DNA of 22,399 bases from contig CAMYVI010000008.1 of assembly GCA_947302185.1 (NCBI GenBank), positions 1 through 22,399 of the forward strand. Direction: 5' to 3'. Below are positions 21,051 to 22,399 of this stretch, piece after piece. Source of the stretch: an uncultured Lachnospiraceae bacterium (GTDB taxonomy: Bacteria > Bacillota_A > Clostridia > Lachnospirales > Lachnospiraceae). A program made the translations under genes and the position numbers. Every line of letters begins with the position of its first letter. Within the stretch, counting starts at the first letter, position 1. The notes beneath the pieces were generated by a model, which did no database searches, was not told the origin of the DNA, and saw nothing but the letters and a program-made list of their open reading frames with translations.

Positions 21051-22289
21051 TCAGAGTCCGAATATTTCCGAGTAACCGGTCATCTCAAGTACTGAGAATA
21101 CTTCTGTCCCGATGTTCAGAAGCTTGACATCATTTCCCGGAGTTCCCTTGTACATGATTAAAAGTACGCGGAGACCGGCAGAAGAGATGTAATCCAGTTC
21201 CTTAAAGTCTAACTGCACCTTGCGGAAACTCTTCTTGCTAAGTTCCTCTTCATAGAAGTTCAGAAGATCTGTGGATGTCAGTGAATCAAGCCTTCCCTTG
21301 AGGGAGATTTTGAGTATTCCGTTAATGATTTCGTGACGGATTGAAAGCGTTCCGTCGGATGTTGTGAAGAGCGCGGCAAGTCTGTCTATGGCAGGAGTCG
21401 AATCGTCCTCGGAAATCACTGAAATTCCGCAGTTGCTGTATACATCTTTACATGCTTCGGCAATTTCCTCGGAGACGAGAGAAAGCGACGATATTTCGGT
21501 TCTGCCATCGTAGAACGGAAGAAGATCTTCTTTCAGATGAAGCTCGAAAAGTATATCCGATCCGATCATTTCCACCGGTGTAAGATTCTGTGAACTGAAT
21601 TGTTCCCCGAACAGAGCAGTGATGTATTTTTCCCGTTCCGCTTCAAGTTCAGCAATAACATCCGGGCCTGCAATGGTCTTGAATCCTGCGTATGTGAAGT
21701 CTTTTTCGTTAAAGTCGGGAGTGATCCATACGCCGCCGTGCCTGAGGAGAGTCGTTCGAATGTTTTCCAGTACGGTCCATAGCTCTGATTCGGTAAGATA
21801 TGAGAGCAGACCTTCTGTTACGATAACAATTTCATCCCCGAGCGCATCCGCTGCTTCCGCAACAGATGCGGCATTGGTCGCATCTACCGCGAGATAATTA
21901 ATGTTGGCTTCCGGGCTGTCGACCAGAGACTTCACTGCCGGCTCGATTTTCTCAATAACTGCAGGGAGGTCGGCACCGAGAACGTTATAGCCGAGTTCTG
22001 CCAGTACAAGAGGTCTCGGAGAGTAACCGCAACCGAGATCGATTACGTTGCGTATACCGGTTTTTTCGATAGCTCTGTTCACGGCTTTGTAGCGGAATTC
22101 TGTATTAATGTCGGCAGCAACAGTCTTTATATTGTTCTCTGCGGAGACAGTAATATCCGAATTATACTCCAGAAGTTTATCACGAAGCTTGACTGCTTCC
22201 GGAACGCCGCCCCGGGCAAGTCCCGAGAGGCTGTATCCGGCTGAATTTACGACCGGGTTGATTATTTCAAATGTGTTCAATTCTTTCAT
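21051..22289 (-). CDS. PPM1/LCMT-like methyltransferase fused to a C-terminal STAS domain
   Basis: A 412-residue two-domain protein. Residues 1-300 are a class I methyltransferase of the COG3315 (PPM1/leucine carboxyl methyltransferase-like, often linked to polyketide O-methylation) group: VIDLGCGYSPRPL (82-94) is SAM motif I, GADLPAV (105-111) ends strand 2, YLAVDAT (132-138), and VTEGLLSYL (157-165) is the family hallmark. Residues 312-412 are a STAS domain with KGRLDSLTSTDL, LDFKELDYISSAGLRVLL and LEMTGYSEIFGL. Ser370 aligns with SpoIIAA Ser58, so the domain may be phosphorylated by a HATPase kinase. AAGGAG is placed correctly before ATG 22289. The 3' end of another leftward gene lies 36 bases upstream, so they may share a transcript. 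The natural substrate is unknown. Confidence 0.9.
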   Translation of the reverse strand: MKELNTFEIINPVVNSAGYSLSGLARGGVPEAVKLRDKLLEYNSDITVSAENNIKTVAADINTEFRYKAVNRAIEKTGIRNVIDLGCGYSPRPLVLAELGYNVLGADLPAVIEKIEPAVKSLVDSPEANINYLAVDATNAASVAEAADALGDEIVIVTEGLLSYLTESELWTVLENIRTTLLRHGGVWITPDFNEKDFTYAGFKTIAGPDVIAELEAEREKYITALFGEQFSSQNLTPVEMIGSDILFELHLKEDLLPFYDGRTEISSLSLVSEEIAEACKDVYSNCGISVISEDDSTPAIDRLAALFTTSDGTLSIRHEIINGILKISLKGRLDSLTSTDLLNFYEEELSKKSFRKVQLDFKELDYISSAGLRVLLIMYKGTPGNDVKLLNIGTEVFSVLEMTGYSEIFGL

Positions 22290-22325
22290 AAGATATCTCC
22301 TTGTATATACTTAATCACTGGTTTC

Positions 22326-22399
22326 TCATCCCTGTCCGCCGATTCCGAAATAAGCGTTAATACCCATCAGAAGCCCTTCGGCAATATTTTGCAGTGTTT
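22326..22399 (-). CDS. 3' end of a leftward gene (partial, unidentified)
   Basis: One minus-strand frame stays open to the window edge for 23 codons and ends at TGA 22326-22328; the other two frames stop early. The C-terminus reads EGLLMGINAYFGIGGQG, with coding-like composition. It ends 36 bases before the methyltransferase-STAS start and is probably in the same transcript. The fragment is too short to identify. Confidence 0.5.
   Translation of the reverse strand, partial: TLQNIAEGLLMGINAYFGIGGQG

Overview
The window looks like a chromosomal segment of a Gram-positive, moderate-GC member of the Clostridia, most likely Lachnospiraceae-like. This rests on strong AGGAGG ribosome-binding sites, a folT gene under a tetrahydrofolate riboswitch, clostridial STAS proteins with a YISSAGLRVLL signature, a zinc-motif-less ROK kinase and a PurF paralogue. 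The placement is inferred from gene content, not from a marker gene. I see no rRNA, tRNA, CRISPR array, transposase, integrase or phage genes.

Layout. At 1-21 the start of a leftward gene runs off the edge. At 208-1437 is a leftward SigA/RpoD-type sigma factor ending in a hairpin terminator. Rightward at 1662-5810 is a tight four-gene run: AI-2E-type permease, UbiE-like methyltransferase, PTP-type tyrosine phosphatase and a membrane-anchored M14 carboxypeptidase. A leftward MscS channel converges on it (5811-6680). Rightward again come a zinc-ribbon/DUF4145 protein (6873-7547), a frameshifted ROK sugar kinase (7665-8554), and a 260-nt leader with an unassigned structured element followed by a THF riboswitch controlling folT (8869-9402).

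Region 9587-11458 is a compact signalling operon: a STAS anti-anti-sigma-like protein, a HATPase (RsbW/SpoIIAB-like) and a GT2-GtrA polyprenyl-type glycosyltransferase. It ends in a bidirectional terminator shared with a leftward PurF paralogue (11536-12951). That paralogue has lost the glutaminase nucleophile and other glutaminase-site residues but keeps the PRPP loop and the four Fe-S cysteines. A divergent XRE regulator follows (13441-14481), then a large hairpin with 18-bp tandem repeats, two leftward half-size chromate transporter genes (14619-15745), and rightward two overlapping CNNM/CorC-type membrane proteins (15887-18651), a radical SAM protein of the YhcC/TIGR01212 type, and class II fumarase (19597-20973) with a textbook bidirectional terminator. 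Converging on it is a leftward protein that fuses a PPM1/LCMT-like methyltransferase to a STAS domain (21051-22289). The 3' end of another leftward gene lies at the right edge.

Working together: most genes are housekeeping or membrane/envelope functions. The theme that stands out is STAS-based partner switching. A stand-alone STAS plus kinase pair has a glycosyltransferase rather than a sigma factor as its operon partner, and a second STAS domain with the same phosphosite motif is fused to a methyltransferase. The most distinctive enzyme is the glutaminase-dead PurF paralogue.
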